The translations under genes were made by a program, and so were the position numbers. From assembly GCA_019359175.1 (NCBI GenBank), contig JAHHHU010000003.1:124001-188000 (forward strand): a stretch of 64,000 nt of DNA, given 5' to 3'. Source of the DNA: Phormidium tanganyikae FI6-MK23. Its GTDB lineage: Bacteria > Cyanobacteriota > Cyanobacteriia > Leptolyngbyales > Leptolyngbyaceae. The notes beneath the pieces were generated by a model. That model was not told the origin of the DNA. It did not search any database and worked only from the letters and a program-made list of their open reading frames with translations. Shown here piece by piece: positions 24,713 to 34,108 of this stretch; position 1 is the stretch's first letter, and the number at the start of each line of letters is the position of its first letter.

Positions 24713-26490
24713 AATTGGTAGCGAATTCGTGCTTGAACTGAATGATCGCTCACATCCTGCTTGCCCAAAATCGTTTCGTATCCAACCCCGATCGATAAAT
24801 TGTTCACAAATTGAGTCTGAACCCCCGCACTCAATCGAACAAAATCTCGATCGGGTTCGCCAGTTCTCGTGCGGTTTGGGATTCCAGGCTGACTCACAAG
24901 CTCTGTCGTAATCTCGCGGCTCCCGTTTGCAAATTCATGCTCATAGTTCGCAGCAACATAGGGTGTTACTGTCGCAGAAGGAGAGCGAAAATCATACGAA
25001 AGCTGTGCCCCGACATTGAGAATCACAGAATCCGCATCCTGATCGCCTACATTCAAATTCAAAAGGCTGCCATCGCGCTCTGTGTATCCATCAATCTTCA
25101 CTTTGGTATATCGAACCCCAATCATCGGACCAACCGCTAACTGGTTTTCTCCAAAGTTGTACCCAGTGTTGAGGCGAATTGAAAATTGATTGCCATTCGT
25201 GCTAGCAGTGGCAGATCGAAATCCAGTTACTTTAATTGTCCGATCGATATCAAAATTATTCCAGCCATAGTTCACTACTGCATCTGCATACAATCGATCT
25301 CTGCTGTAGCTTCCATAAGCTGAAAGAGAATAGCTATCAATCGACACATTTCCGCGATCGTTGTTCAAATCACTACTACTGTTCGCATAGCTGAATGCCA
25401 ATCCGAGCGCAAGATCATTCGTAACTTTGTAATCGGCTCCAACCGTGACTCCTTTCGTATCGAAATCAAAACCGGAACTACGATCGCTTGCATCCTGATT
25501 ACCAAAATTGAAATCTCCGTTCACAAACACGCCTAGCTTTTGATTCGGATTTCGGGCTGGATTTCGCAGCGTGACCAATCGACCATTTAAATCAAGAGTC
25601 GGACGACGAGCGACACCGAGCGCAATATCCACTTGAGGGACGATCGTTTGAGGAGCCGTCAGAATGTTCAGCGCATAGTCTGAGAGAATTCGGTGTGCTG
25701 CTGCGGTGGGGTGAAGCTGATCCCAGTACAAAAACTGATCACAGTTTGCAGTCGTTCCGAGGCAGGGCTGAGTCACGTTCGTAAAGCCAAATCGAGCCGG
25801 ATCGTTGGTGACTTCGTTGACTAATCCAGCAATGTCGATCGGAATAATATTAACGTTCGGCTGACTCTGCGCCAAAGCTTGTAATGAAGCTCTTAAGCCT
25901 TGATTGTGAGCCGTTGAGAGTTGCGTCAATCCTGCACTTTGAATCGGATTCGTCGCCCCCGGAGTTTTGCCCAGATCCGGCAGGTTCACTACAATCAGCT
26001 TTTCTGCACCTGCGGCAGTCAACCGCTGCAAAATGCTGGAAATATTCCCCACTGGAACCGCAGGATTAGTAATACCACCACCGAGATAATCATTTGCACC
26101 TGCCCAGACGACAAAAGCGCGATCGGGACTCAAACGCGGCGAATTCTGCAAAAAGCTATTCACCTGAGTCGTGACTCCGGGGAGTGGAAAAGGAAGGGGC
26201 AGCGTATTTGTCGTTCCGCTCGTCGCTCCTCCAAAGGCAAAGTTTACGGTAGTTGTGGTTAAGTTGAGGCTGCCAGCTAGATTTTCAATCCAAACCGTTC
26301 CATTGGTAAACCGACCGTTAGAATACGGTGGACTTGGCGGGATTAAACCATTTGTGGTTCTGAACGCATTGCCATTATCTGAAAGGCTATCTCCAAAAAC
26401 CGTAAAGCCTTCGATCGATTGAGCAGAGGCACTCACTGGCAGTAAACAAGCAGCGATCGCAAATGGAACCGCGAAGATCTTGCGTTTCAT
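24709..26490 (-). CDS. GDSL-type autotransporter esterase
   Basis: 593 residues. A Sec signal peptide (MKRKIFAVPFAIAACLLPVS to ASAQ) precedes a GDSL lipase domain: block I FTVFGDSLSDNGNAF with the Ser nucleophile, block III VWAGANDYL, block V YWDQLHPTAAAHRIL with catalytic Asp and His. From about residue 310 the protein is a 12-strand-type autotransporter barrel, ending VQARIRYQF with the aromatic C-terminal residue needed for BAM recognition. It should be displayed on or released from the outer membrane and hydrolyse esters or lipids. This EstA-like design is best known from Pseudomonas. Confidence 0.9.
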   Translation of the reverse strand: MKRKIFAVPFAIAACLLPVSASAQSIEGFTVFGDSLSDNGNAFRTTNGLIPPSPPYSNGRFTNGTVWIENLAGSLNLTTTTVNFAFGGATSGTTNTLPLPFPLPGVTTQVNSFLQNSPRLSPDRAFVVWAGANDYLGGGITNPAVPVGNISSILQRLTAAGAEKLIVVNLPDLGKTPGATNPIQSAGLTQLSTAHNQGLRASLQALAQSQPNVNIIPIDIAGLVNEVTNDPARFGFTNVTQPCLGTTANCDQFLYWDQLHPTAAAHRILSDYALNILTAPQTIVPQVDIALGVARRPTLDLNGRLVTLRNPARNPNQKLGVFVNGDFNFGNQDASDRSSGFDFDTKGVTVGADYKVTNDLALGLAFSYANSSSDLNNDRGNVSIDSYSLSAYGSYSRDRLYADAVVNYGWNNFDIDRTIKVTGFRSATASTNGNQFSIRLNTGYNFGENQLAVGPMIGVRYTKVKIDGYTERDGSLLNLNVGDQDADSVILNVGAQLSYDFRSPSATVTPYVAANYEHEFANGSREITTELVSQPGIPNRTRTGEPDRDFVRLSAGVQTQFVNNLSIGVGYETILGKQDVSDHSVQARIRYQF

Positions 26491-26635
26491 GGTGTTTATT
26501 AATACTCCATCACACTCGCTTTAAAGTTTAGAGCAGATAAGTCTTAAAATTCCTAGCTAGCGATTATTATTTGTGGTTTGAGAAAACGCTTCAGAACGAG
26601 AAAAGCATCAAATTCCTATGTCTTGCCAAGAAAGC

Positions 26636-26669
26636 AAAAACCGCCAGATACAGCGAGTATCCAGCGGTT
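26636..26669 (-). terminator. Terminator of dps
   Basis: An imperfect 13-bp stem, AACCGCTGGATAC paired with GTATCTGGCGGTT on the minus strand, followed by TTTTT; it lies about 20 nt after the dps stop. Confidence 0.75.
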
Positions 26670-26689
26670 CTCTCAAAAATCCTGCACTC

Positions 26690-27169
26690 TTACGCTTCTA
26701 ACAAGCTCCGCAGCATCCACGCAGTCTTCTCATGGACCTGCATCCGTTGCGTCAACAAATCCGCAGTCGGCTCATCGTTTGCCGAATCCACTAGCGGAAA
26801 CAACGATCGAGCCGTTCTCACCACCGATTCTTGCCCTTCGACCAAAAGCTGGATCATCTCTTGTGCTTTTGGAACCCCAGGTGTTTCAGCGATCGAACTA
26901 AGCTTCGCATACTCGCTGTATGTGCCAGGAGCCGGAAAACCAAGCGCCCGAATGCGTTCTGCAATCAAATCAACGGCTAAAGCGAGCTCGGTGTATTGCG
27001 TCTCAAACATCAAATGCAGCGTTTGAAACATTGGACCTGTCACGTTCCAGTGAAAATTGTGCGTCTTCAAATACAGCGTGTAAGTATCCGCCAACAACCG
27101 CGACAAGCCTTCTGCAATCTCCTGCCGCTTCGTATCTTCAATCCCGATCGCAATTTGACTAACCATCAT
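26690..27169 (-). CDS. dps: Dps-family DNA-binding ferritin
   Basis: 159 residues, four-helix ferritin fold. The inter-subunit ferroxidase ligands are visible in [20 protein letters not shown] and [18 protein letters not shown] (His, His, Asp, Glu). Dps dodecamers oxidise Fe2+ with H2O2 and store it, and may coat DNA in stress. The tail is short and not strongly basic, so direct DNA binding is uncertain. Two start codons are adjacent (27169, 27166). It lies upstream in the same orientation as a terminator and downstream of sulfiredoxin on the same strand, but 80 nt separates them. Confidence 0.93.
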   Translation of the reverse strand: MMVSQIAIGIEDTKRQEIAEGLSRLLADTYTLYLKTHNFHWNVTGPMFQTLHLMFETQYTELALAVDLIAERIRALGFPAPGTYSEYAKLSSIAETPGVPKAQEMIQLLVEGQESVVRTARSLFPLVDSANDEPTADLLTQRMQVHEKTAWMLRSLLEA

Positions 27170-27248
27170 CTTCTCCTACTAAACTTTTAAGAATAAGCGC
27201 TCTAGATATCGATCGCATCTAGCTATTATCTCGCAGCCAGAACAAGAC

Positions 27249-27509
27249 TTAGGCTAAATGTTGCTTAAGAACGGCTCTCGGTGCGCGTCGCACATTACAG
27301 AGAATCGTCTCATGCCCCAATCGGCTACAAGCTTCATAGCGATGACAGCCCGAAAATCCGTAATACTGTCCGTCTACTTCCAAAATATCGATCGGCTCTT
27401 GTAGCCCGACCTCTGAAATCGAAGCCATGAGATTCCGGACTTTTTCTGGGTCGTTCTGCCGAAACAACGGGCGGCGAATCTGATTGATTGGGATTTCTTG
27501 AACTCTCAT
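27249..27509 (-). CDS. srxA: Sulfiredoxin
   Basis: 86 residues from MRVQEIPINQIRRPLFRQND; GAAGGGAAG lies upstream of ATG 27509. The ParB-like fold carries the catalytic motif FSGCHRYEAC. Sulfiredoxin uses ATP to reduce the sulfinic acid of over-oxidised 2-Cys peroxiredoxins. In cyanobacteria it rescues the 2-Cys Prx after peroxide stress. Its placement beside dps gives a small oxidative-stress neighbourhood; the two are probably separate transcripts. Confidence 0.93.
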   Translation of the reverse strand: MRVQEIPINQIRRPLFRQNDPEKVRNLMASISEVGLQEPIDILEVDGQYYGFSGCHRYEACSRLGHETILCNVRRAPRAVLKQHLA

Positions 27510-27612
27510 GAATCTTCCCTTCATCCGACTTCTATATCATACTCATAATGACTACGACTTGCAACTTATTTCTTAAAGACTGACTTTAAATGTTCTCCTC
27601 CGGAGCTGCGAC

Positions 27613-27696
27613 CTACCCTTGCGAAAATTGATCACTCACATAAAGTTGCTCGATCGAAACAATCTGATCCGTGAAATTCCCATTACAATCGAACAC
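27613..27696 (-). other. Short protein-like fragment, possible gene remnant
   Basis: A 27-codon minus-strand frame with possible GTG start reads VFDCNGNFTDQIVSIEQLYV and ends SDQFSQG. It looks non-random in composition but has no ribosome binding site and sits in the spacer upstream of the SpoIID-like gene. It may be a remnant. Confidence 0.15.
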
Positions 27697-27742
27697 AGGT
27701 TTTTACCTCTGTCGCGCGTCCCCTTCCTGAATAGAAAGAGGC

Positions 27743-29380
27743 TTGACTCCTTTGGCTCTGACATCGACTAAATTCAATCCATTCGCCTCGATCGTTCTCG
27801 GCTTCTCTTGCTTAGTTGGATTTGCGACATCCGCATCTGCCAATCCTCAGCAAGAAGTTGGCATCCAAGTCGGGATCGTGCAGCGATTTGGCGATCACAC
27901 CAAAGACACGATGACTTTGAAGGCAAATCAGGGCGATCGTTTAACTTTACGCTTTGACAGCAACGGCAAGCCCGAAACCTTGAGCGCCCAAGAAATCAAG
28001 CTCGAAACGACGATGCAGCGGCTTTCTCAACCTGTCGTTGAAGAGCGCATTGTTTTTAGCACCCACCGCAGTTTCGAGACGGCAGAAGACCAGGCGCAAG
28101 AATGGAGAGCGCAAGGGATTGAAGTCGAAATCGCTCAACCGGAACGCTGGCAAGTTTGGGCAAAACGGGACACCTACAACACGCCTTTACTCCGACGATT
28201 GTTGCTCAAGAGCCTGCAAGCAAAAGGCATTCAAACGGCGCGGATAGAAAGTAAAGTGATTCAAGAAGTGCCGCGTCCGACTTGGGTACTGAATGGGTTT
28301 CGGTATACGCGCGATGTGGTGGATATTTCATCGAGATCAGGCGTGATTCAAGTCGATCGAGAAAAAGATGATAATCCGAATCGCCCCTACGGTGGCGCAC
28401 TGCGAATTCAGCCGAATGCTTATGGCAATTACACGCTGGTAAATTTCGTCGGGGTTGAAACTTACCTCAGAGGCGTAGTTCCGCATGAGATCGGAACTTG
28501 GGCACCTCAACCCGTTTTAGAAGCACAAGCTGTTCTCGCTCGAACTTACGCGCTGCGAAATGTGCGGCGTTTTGTGATTGATAACTATCAAATGTGTGCG
28601 ACTACACAGTGTCAGGTATATCGCGGGTTAGAAGGTGCAGAAGCTTCGACCGATCTCGCGATCGCAGCGACTCGCGGATTAGTCCTAACCTACCAAAACG
28701 AACTCGTAGACGCGGTATATTCCTCAACCAGTGGTGGCATCACCGCAGGCTTTAACGATATTTGGCACGGTTGGGATCGTCCCTATCTCAAAGCCGTTGT
28801 CGATTCCGTGAATCCGGTTTGGGATTTGCCAGCCCGCAACTTATCGGATGAGCGCAACTTCCGCGCGTTTATCAATCAAAAGAAAGGCTTTAACGAAGAT
28901 GGAACCGATATGTTTCGCTGGCGTTACGAAGTGCCCTTAGCTCAACTCAATCAAGAGCTACGCGAATACTTAAAAGCGGTGCGGCATCCCCTCGTAAACT
29001 TCAAAACCATTCAGAACATTCAAATCACACAGCGATCGAAGGGGGGACGAATTTTAAAGGCTGCAATCGTCACCGATGCGGGCACGATCGAGCTTGAAAA
29101 AGACGATATCCAAACCGTGTTTGAAGCGCCTGCCAGTACGCTGTTTTACGTCGATGCGATGATCGAGAAAAACAAAGCGCTCAAAGGCTTTATCTTCACG
29201 GGTGGCGGATTTGGTCACGGGGTTGGCATGAGCCAATTCGGTTCCTATAATCTAGGCAAATTGGGATGGTCGAGCGATCGCATTCTCAGCTTCTATTTTC
29301 CTGGAACGCAACTGCAACCGATTAATAATTCGATTACGTTGTGGCGAGATCGTTCAAACGAGCAAGCCTCTAATCGTTAA
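27743..29380 (+). CDS. SpoIID/LytB-domain cell-wall protein
   Basis: 545 residues. The start is TTG 27743, with AGAAAGAGG just upstream and a signal peptide ending near SASANPQQ (about residue 33). A SPOR-like segment (RIVFSTHRSFETAEDQAQEW) lies near residue 103. The SpoIID domain spans about 190-535, with GVETYLRGVVPHEIG, EAQAVLARTYALRN, and GGGFGHGVGMSQFGSYNLGK. SpoIID-type proteins are lytic transglycosylases or amidase enhancers that remodel peptidoglycan. In cyanobacteria they are thought to act in cell division or septal junctions. A strong hairpin follows 2 nt after the stop. Confidence 0.88.
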   Translation: MTPLALTSTKFNPFASIVLGFSCLVGFATSASANPQQEVGIQVGIVQRFGDHTKDTMTLKANQGDRLTLRFDSNGKPETLSAQEIKLETTMQRLSQPVVEERIVFSTHRSFETAEDQAQEWRAQGIEVEIAQPERWQVWAKRDTYNTPLLRRLLLKSLQAKGIQTARIESKVIQEVPRPTWVLNGFRYTRDVVDISSRSGVIQVDREKDDNPNRPYGGALRIQPNAYGNYTLVNFVGVETYLRGVVPHEIGTWAPQPVLEAQAVLARTYALRNVRRFVIDNYQMCATTQCQVYRGLEGAEASTDLAIAATRGLVLTYQNELVDAVYSSTSGGITAGFNDIWHGWDRPYLKAVVDSVNPVWDLPARNLSDERNFRAFINQKKGFNEDGTDMFRWRYEVPLAQLNQELREYLKAVRHPLVNFKTIQNIQITQRSKGGRILKAAIVTDAGTIELEKDDIQTVFEAPASTLFYVDAMIEKNKALKGFIFTGGGFGHGVGMSQFGSYNLGKLGWSSDRILSFYFPGTQLQPINNSITLWRDRSNEQASNR

Positions 29381-29382
29381 AA

Positions 29383-29410
29383 AGCAGAAACCTCGATCGA
29401 GGTTTCTGCT
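29383..29410 (-). terminator. Terminator of petF (28-nt perfect palindrome)
   Basis: A perfect palindrome with 14-nt arms AGCAGAAACCTCGA / TCGAGGTTTCTGCT. On the minus strand it is followed by five T residues, so it serves petF; on the plus strand there is no T tract. Confidence 0.8.
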
Positions 29411-29470
29411 CCAAGAATATCAAGACAGAGAGGACAGCAATAGCAAGCGAGACATCTCTCTGTCAGACCC

Positions 29471-29770
29471 CTAATAGAGGTCTTCTTCTTGGTGAGTCAA
29501 AATCGTGCAATCCGAGGTGGGGTAAGCCACACAGGTCAGCACATAGCCCGCTTGAATTTGATCGTCATCCAAGAATGATTGATCGGATTGATCGACCCCT
29601 CCTTCGGTGATCTTGCCTGCACAAGTCGAGCAAGCACCCGCACGACAGGAATAAGGCAGGTCTATACCTTGCTCTTCAGCCGCGTCGAGGATGTACTCAT
29701 CATCGGGAACATCGATCGTGGTGTTCAGCCCTTCAGCTTCGTTGATTAATGTGACCTTAAAAGTAGGCAT
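29471..29770 (-). CDS. petF: Plant-type [2Fe-2S] ferredoxin I
   Basis: 99 residues with the four cluster ligands in [15 protein letters not shown] (CxxxxCxxC, about residues 42-50) and [12 protein letters not shown] (about residue 80). The N-terminus [20 protein letters not shown] and C-terminus QEEDLY are those of the main photosynthetic ferredoxin, which accepts electrons from photosystem I and feeds FNR, nitrite reductase, GOGAT and thioredoxin reductase. Monocistronic with its own terminator. Two direct repeats lie about 50-100 nt upstream of the ATG. Confidence 0.96.
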   Translation of the reverse strand: MPTFKVTLINEAEGLNTTIDVPDDEYILDAAEEQGIDLPYSCRAGACSTCAGKITEGGVDQSDQSFLDDDQIQAGYVLTCVAYPTSDCTILTHQEEDLY

Positions 29771-29820
29771 TCGGTGATCCTCTCTAGTATTAGAAGCGGC
29801 AGAATTGCCGGAAAGTCTGA

Positions 29821-29868
29821 GACTTAAGTTTTTTCAATCAATCGTGAGCGACTTAAGTTCGTTTCAAT
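29821..29868 (-). promoter_or_regulatory. Direct repeats in the petF upstream region
   Basis: GACTTAAGTTTTTTCAAT at 29821 and GACTTAAGTTCGTTTCAAT at 29850 repeat with a 29-bp offset, nearly three helical turns. Each contains the palindrome ACTTAAGT. They lie 50-100 nt before the petF ATG. Confidence 0.45.
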
Positions 29869-30007
29869 TCTGATACTACGGGAAAACATAAGAGTTAAAC
29901 CCGCTAATTGAGGGGATCGGTGAACGCGATTCCTAATAAATCGGGGTCATTTAATCTACTTATACTTATAGGACGATCAATCGGGCACAATCGAGGGTTA
30001 CAATCCT

Positions 30008-30976
30008 TTACCCCAATTGTTTGTGATAGCTTTCTGTCACAAATCTATCCGTGGCATCGAGCAGTGCACTGAGGATTCCCGTTTCCATCATCGAGTGCCC
30101 TGCATCTGGGACAACGATAAATTCTGCATCCGGTAAAGCCTTGTGTAAGTCCCAAGCGGAAGTCATCGGACACACGACATCGTATCTCCCTTGAACAATC
30201 ACAGTCGGAATGTGAGTGATACGATCGCAGTCTCGCAATAGTTGATCATCGGTTTCAAAAAAGCCGCGATTCATAAAGTAGTGGCACTCAATCCGCGCAA
30301 ACGCATCGGCAAATTCATCTTGAGCAAATTTATTCTGCAAACCTGGATCGACCATTAATCGGCTGGTACTGCCTTCCCAAACTGACCAAGCTTTTGCGGC
30401 GATCGATCGAATCTCTGCATCGTCGCTGGTTAATCGCCGATAATATGCCGAAACTAAATCATCGCGTTCTTCTGATGGAATCGGTGCTAGATACTGCTCC
30501 CAGGCATCGGGAAAAATCCAGCTTGCACCTTCTTGATAAAACCAGAGAATTTCTTTACGCCGCAGTAGGAAGATGCCGCGCAGAATTAAGCCTAAACAGC
30601 GATCGGGATGTGTCTGACTATAAGCAAGCGATAACGTACTGCCCCAACTGCCGCCAAAAACGACCCAGTGATCGATTTGGAGATGCGATCGTAGTTTCTC
30701 GATATCACTTACTAGATCCCAAGTCGTATTTTCCTTCAATTCAGCATGAGGTGTACTTTTCCCGGCTCCGCGCTGATCAAAGAGAATGATTCGCCATTTC
30801 GTCGGATCAAAGTATTGGCGATACGTTGGAATCGTACCGCCGCCAGGCCCGCCATGCAAAAACACTACTGGCTTTCCGTCCGGGTTTCCGCTCTGCTCAT
30901 AGTAGATTGTGTGCAGAGCGGAAACGGGCAGCATACCTGACTGGTAAGGCTCGATCGCGGGATAAAGATGACGCAT
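30008..30976 (-). CDS. pip: Proline iminopeptidase
   Basis: 322 residues, alpha/beta-hydrolase fold of peptidase family S33. The motif VVFLHGGPGGGTIPTYRQYF, the elbow VFGGSWGSTLSLAYSQTHP (catalytic Ser about residue 112), Asp in VQGRYDVVCP and His in DAGHSMMETG are all present. It releases N-terminal proline from peptides in the cytoplasm. Length matches the family. It is divergent from the small gene at 31035. Confidence 0.93.
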   Translation of the reverse strand: MRHLYPAIEPYQSGMLPVSALHTIYYEQSGNPDGKPVVFLHGGPGGGTIPTYRQYFDPTKWRIILFDQRGAGKSTPHAELKENTTWDLVSDIEKLRSHLQIDHWVVFGGSWGSTLSLAYSQTHPDRCLGLILRGIFLLRRKEILWFYQEGASWIFPDAWEQYLAPIPSEERDDLVSAYYRRLTSDDAEIRSIAAKAWSVWEGSTSRLMVDPGLQNKFAQDEFADAFARIECHYFMNRGFFETDDQLLRDCDRITHIPTVIVQGRYDVVCPMTSAWDLHKALPDAEFIVVPDAGHSMMETGILSALLDATDRFVTESYHKQLG

Positions 30977-31034
30977 TTCAATATCTGGGCTAACTAACTG
31001 TAGACCATGATAGTTTCCCGCAGTCTAAGCTTTT

Positions 31035-31241
31035 ATGCGTTCCAAAATTCCAGTCGGATTTCTATTAATGATCAGTATTGTGTTCGTGGGTTTTGGCGAT
31101 CAGTTTTTACCGCAGTCGATCGGGCGGTATAGTCTTCAGGCGCGAACCTCGATCGACCAAATTTTGGTGAATGCTTTTCCACATTGGCAACCGAAAACGA
31201 ATCCTTATCGTCGGACTGAGGATGCGATTCAGGATAAGTAG
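31035..31241 (+). CDS. Small conserved cyanobacterial membrane-anchored protein
   Basis: 68 residues. An N-terminal hydrophobic stretch (MRSKIPVGFLLMISIVFVGF) is a membrane anchor or uncleaved signal. The rest, SLQARTSIDQILVNAFPHW and NPYRRTEDAIQDK, resembles short hypothetical proteins I recall across cyanobacteria. Function unknown. It starts 58 nt from the divergent pip gene. Confidence 0.6.
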   Translation: MRSKIPVGFLLMISIVFVGFGDQFLPQSIGRYSLQARTSIDQILVNAFPHWQPKTNPYRRTEDAIQDK

Positions 31242-31306
31242 AATTCTGGGTGAAGAAGTAAACAATCTCACCGTATACACAATTTCGATCTGTCACAGCC
31301 GAAATT

Positions 31307-31349
31307 CTCGCCCCCTAAATCCCCCATTCTGGGGGATTTAGGGGGCGAG
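31307..31349. repeat. REP-like palindrome CCCCCTAAATCCCCC
   Basis: A perfect 19-bp stem: CTCGCCCCCTAAATCCCCC pairs with its reverse complement around the loop ATTCT. A shorter relative lies at 31389-31419 (CCCCC-AAGTTT-GGGGG then TATTTAGGGGGC). Such CCCCCTAAATCCCCC palindromes are scattered through many cyanobacterial genomes. It may also terminate transcription from ilvC. Confidence 0.8.
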
Positions 31350-31502
31350 AGCTTTCCAGAACGTCAAGAAGTTGCTTAGTTTCAAAGTCCCCCAAGTTTG
31401 GGGGTATTTAGGGGGCAGAAGCCGGATCAAAGGGAGCGAGCAATGATTTGTGCGTACACGGTAGATTTCAATCCGGGGTGGGTCGGCGCGATCGACGAAA
31501 CG

Positions 31503-32498
31503 CTAGACTTTCTTCAACCAGCTAAACATTGCCCGCAGATCCTTACCGACTTCTTCGATCGGGTGTTCTGCCTCACGTCGCCGCATTGCCGTAAATCCAG
31601 CCTTACCCGATTGATTTTCCAGCACAAATTCCCGCGCAAACTGCCCAGTTTGGATTTCGTTGAGAATTTTCTTCATTTCAGCGCGGGTGTCATCCGTGAC
31701 GATTCGAGGGCCGCGAGTCAGATCGCCGTATTCAGCCGTATTAGAAATGCTGTCGCGCATACCTGCCAAACCGTCTTCGACAATCAGATCGACAATCAGC
31801 TTCACTTCATGCAAACACTCAAAGTAAGCAAGCTCTGGCTGATATCCCGCATCAACTAGGGTTTCAAATCCCGCTTTGATTAATGCGCTCAAACCGCCAC
31901 AGAGAACCACTTGTTCGCCAAACAAATCAGTTTCGGTTTCTTCGCGGAACGTGGTTTCGAGAACGCCTGCACGAGTCCCGCCGATGCCTCTTGCGTATGC
32001 CATTGCTCGATCGCGTGCCTGTCCGGTCGCATCCTGATACACCGCAAACAGCGCAGGGACTCCTTGACCTTGCTGATAGGTCCGGCGCACTAAATGCCCA
32101 GGACCTTTCGGTGCAACCATCACGACATCAACATTTTCGGGCGGTACAACCTGACCGAAATGAATATTAAAACCATGCGCGAACAGCAACACATTTCCTG
32201 CGCTCAAATTCGGCTCAATTTCGTGTTTGTAAACGCTCTTTTGCACTTCATCCGGCAGTAAAATCATGATCAGATCCGCAGCTTTGGCGGCATCTGCGAC
32301 AGAATGAACGGCGAGTCCAGCTTCTTTGGCTTTGGTCGCAGACTTACTGCCTGGATACAGCCCGACGATGACGTTCATGCCGCTGTCTTTCAGGTTGAGG
32401 GCGTGTGCGTGCCCTTGGGAACCGTAACCGATAATTGCGATCGTTTTACCCGCAAGTAAATCTAAGTTGGCATCAGCGTCATAATACATCCGAGCCAT
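31503..32498 (-). CDS. ilvC: Ketol-acid reductoisomerase (class I)
   Basis: 331 residues, the short class I form. The Rossmann motif is [19 protein letters not shown] (about residues 22-40), with [20 protein letters not shown] in the middle and metal-binding Asp and Glu residues in [19 protein letters not shown]. It converts acetolactate or acetohydroxybutyrate to the dihydroxy acids of valine, leucine and isoleucine synthesis, using NADPH and Mg2+. The start [19 protein letters not shown] is canonical. Single gene; a REP-like palindrome lies 150 nt downstream. Confidence 0.97.
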   Translation of the reverse strand: MARMYYDADANLDLLAGKTIAIIGYGSQGHAHALNLKDSGMNVIVGLYPGSKSATKAKEAGLAVHSVADAAKAADLIMILLPDEVQKSVYKHEIEPNLSAGNVLLFAHGFNIHFGQVVPPENVDVVMVAPKGPGHLVRRTYQQGQGVPALFAVYQDATGQARDRAMAYARGIGGTRAGVLETTFREETETDLFGEQVVLCGGLSALIKAGFETLVDAGYQPELAYFECLHEVKLIVDLIVEDGLAGMRDSISNTAEYGDLTRGPRIVTDDTRAEMKKILNEIQTGQFAREFVLENQSGKAGFTAMRRREAEHPIEEVGKDLRAMFSWLKKV

Positions 32499-32576
32499 AT
32501 GAAAATTCTCCTTCCAGCAAGTCGAGTAATGAAGTGTCAGAACCGTTAATCTTACCAGAAAGTGGAGAGTGATCGA

Positions 32577-34055
32577 TTACCAGTCGTCGTAGTTGGTTTC
32601 TCCTTCAGCCGCACGCGGAACTACGGTCGGCGGGACTGAATAAGGGACTAATTCTAGTTGGCGATTGGTCGATCGAGGTTTTGCTTTCTGATTGGGTTTG
32701 CGTCGTCGCGATACGCCTTCTTCGTTAGTATCTTCCGCTACGACTTCGTAGAGAATGGCTAATTTTGTAGGATCTTTGCCCTTCCGCAAAATCCGCCCCA
32801 TGCGCTGAATGTATTCGCGGGCTGATCCCGTTCCTGAAAGTACAATCGCAATGCTCGCATCTGGGACATCAACACCTTCATTTAGAACACGAGAAGCAAC
32901 TAGCGATCGATAATCTCCCTGCTTAAATTTGGTAAGAATCTCATGCCGTTCTTTGACAGGCGTTTGATGGGTAATCGCTGGAATCAAGAGATCTTGAGAA
33001 ACGCGGTAAACGGTTGCGTTATCGTCGGTAAAAATTAACGTGCGTTCGGGATAGTGACGCGCCAAAAGATCGGACAAAACCCTTAGTTTTCCTTCGGTTC
33101 CAAACGCGATCGATTTTGCTTCTCGGTGCGCCAGCATTGCTTTTCGTCCAGCCTTCGATCTGGCACTCGCTTGCACAAATCGTTGCCATCCTTGAGCGCT
33201 ACTGAGATAAATATTTGATTCTTTTAGAAAGGCGTTGCGGATTTGAATCAGTTGATCGTAGCGTTCTCGTTCCTGTTTAGAGAGCGATACTTTGATCTCG
33301 ATCGCTTCGTGTTTCGCAAGCGCTGATCCAGATAATTCTTCTGCGGTTTTTCGATAAATTTCTTCTCCGATTAAGACTTTTAGATCTTCGTGTTTGCCAT
33401 CGCTTCGTTCTGGTGTTGCCGTTAGTCCTAATCGATACGGTGCGATCGCATATTCTGCAATCACTCGATTAAAGTCGCTCGGCAAATGATGACATTCATC
33501 GAATACCAATAGCGCGTACTGGTTGCCTAATGTTTCGGCGTTGATCGCAGCACTATCGTAGGTTGAAATCAGGATGGGAGTTCGATCGCGCGATCCGCCA
33601 CCGAGTAATCCAATTTCAGTGTCAGGAAATGCCGCAGATAAGTTTGCGTACCATTGGTGCATTAAGTCCAATGTTGGAACCATGATCAAAGTACTGCGCT
33701 GCGTGGATTGGATTGCCAGTTGCGCCAGATACGTTTTACCTGCTGCGGTCGGTAAGACGACAACGCCCAATCGTCCCGAATTTTTCCAGGCTGCGAGTGC
33801 TTCTTTTTGGTGTGGATAAGGCTCCATTTCGACCGAGGGAACAAGCTCGATCGCATCAAATCCTTTGGCTCGATCGTCGATTTCGGTTCCTTCCGATCGC
33901 AGCGCTAGAACTAACTCACGGTACTGATTTGCCGGGACGCGAAACTTTTCGATGCGATCGTCCCACACCGCAAACTCAACCCAGGCTTTGCCTCTGGGCG
34001 GCGGATGTAAGATGAGCGTTCCGCGATCATATGAGAGACAGGGCATTCTCGGCAT
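32577..34055 (-). CDS. XPB/Ssl2-like superfamily 2 helicase
   Basis: 492 residues. The N-terminal damage-recognition-like region (about 1-80) is followed by Walker A VVLPTAAGKTYLAQLAI (about residue 100), DECHHLP, GLTATPERSDG, and motif VI EYIQRMGRILRKGKDP. The order and the ERSDG after motif III are those of XPB, a DNA-dependent ATPase for repair. Archaeal relatives work with the Bax1 nuclease, but no such gene is next to this one. The C-terminal about 60 residues are basic and Pro-rich. It lies 54 nt from the moaA 3' end and may be cotranscribed with it. Confidence 0.9.
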   Translation of the reverse strand: MPRMPCLSYDRGTLILHPPPRGKAWVEFAVWDDRIEKFRVPANQYRELVLALRSEGTEIDDRAKGFDAIELVPSVEMEPYPHQKEALAAWKNSGRLGVVVLPTAAGKTYLAQLAIQSTQRSTLIMVPTLDLMHQWYANLSAAFPDTEIGLLGGGSRDRTPILISTYDSAAINAETLGNQYALLVFDECHHLPSDFNRVIAEYAIAPYRLGLTATPERSDGKHEDLKVLIGEEIYRKTAEELSGSALAKHEAIEIKVSLSKQERERYDQLIQIRNAFLKESNIYLSSAQGWQRFVQASARSKAGRKAMLAHREAKSIAFGTEGKLRVLSDLLARHYPERTLIFTDDNATVYRVSQDLLIPAITHQTPVKERHEILTKFKQGDYRSLVASRVLNEGVDVPDASIAIVLSGTGSAREYIQRMGRILRKGKDPTKLAILYEVVAEDTNEEGVSRRRKPNQKAKPRSTNRQLELVPYSVPPTVVPRAAEGETNYDDW

Positions 34056-34108
34056 AGTACATCTGTCGCTTAACCTTTGCTCATCCTACAGGGTTTTTGG
34101 GCTATCGT

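Noticed and set aside
26571-27026. Plus-strand frame of 151 codons over dps
   Set aside because: Antisense shadow of the clear Dps gene; composition is Ser/Arg/Lys-rich with no recognisable fold.
31307-31419. CRISPR repeat or terminator
   Set aside because: Only two related palindromes, no regular spacers; the perfect long stem and known dispersal fit a REP-like element better.
31398-31859. Plus-strand frame of 153 codons overlapping ilvC
   Set aside because: Almost entirely antisense to the ilvC coding region; no motif.
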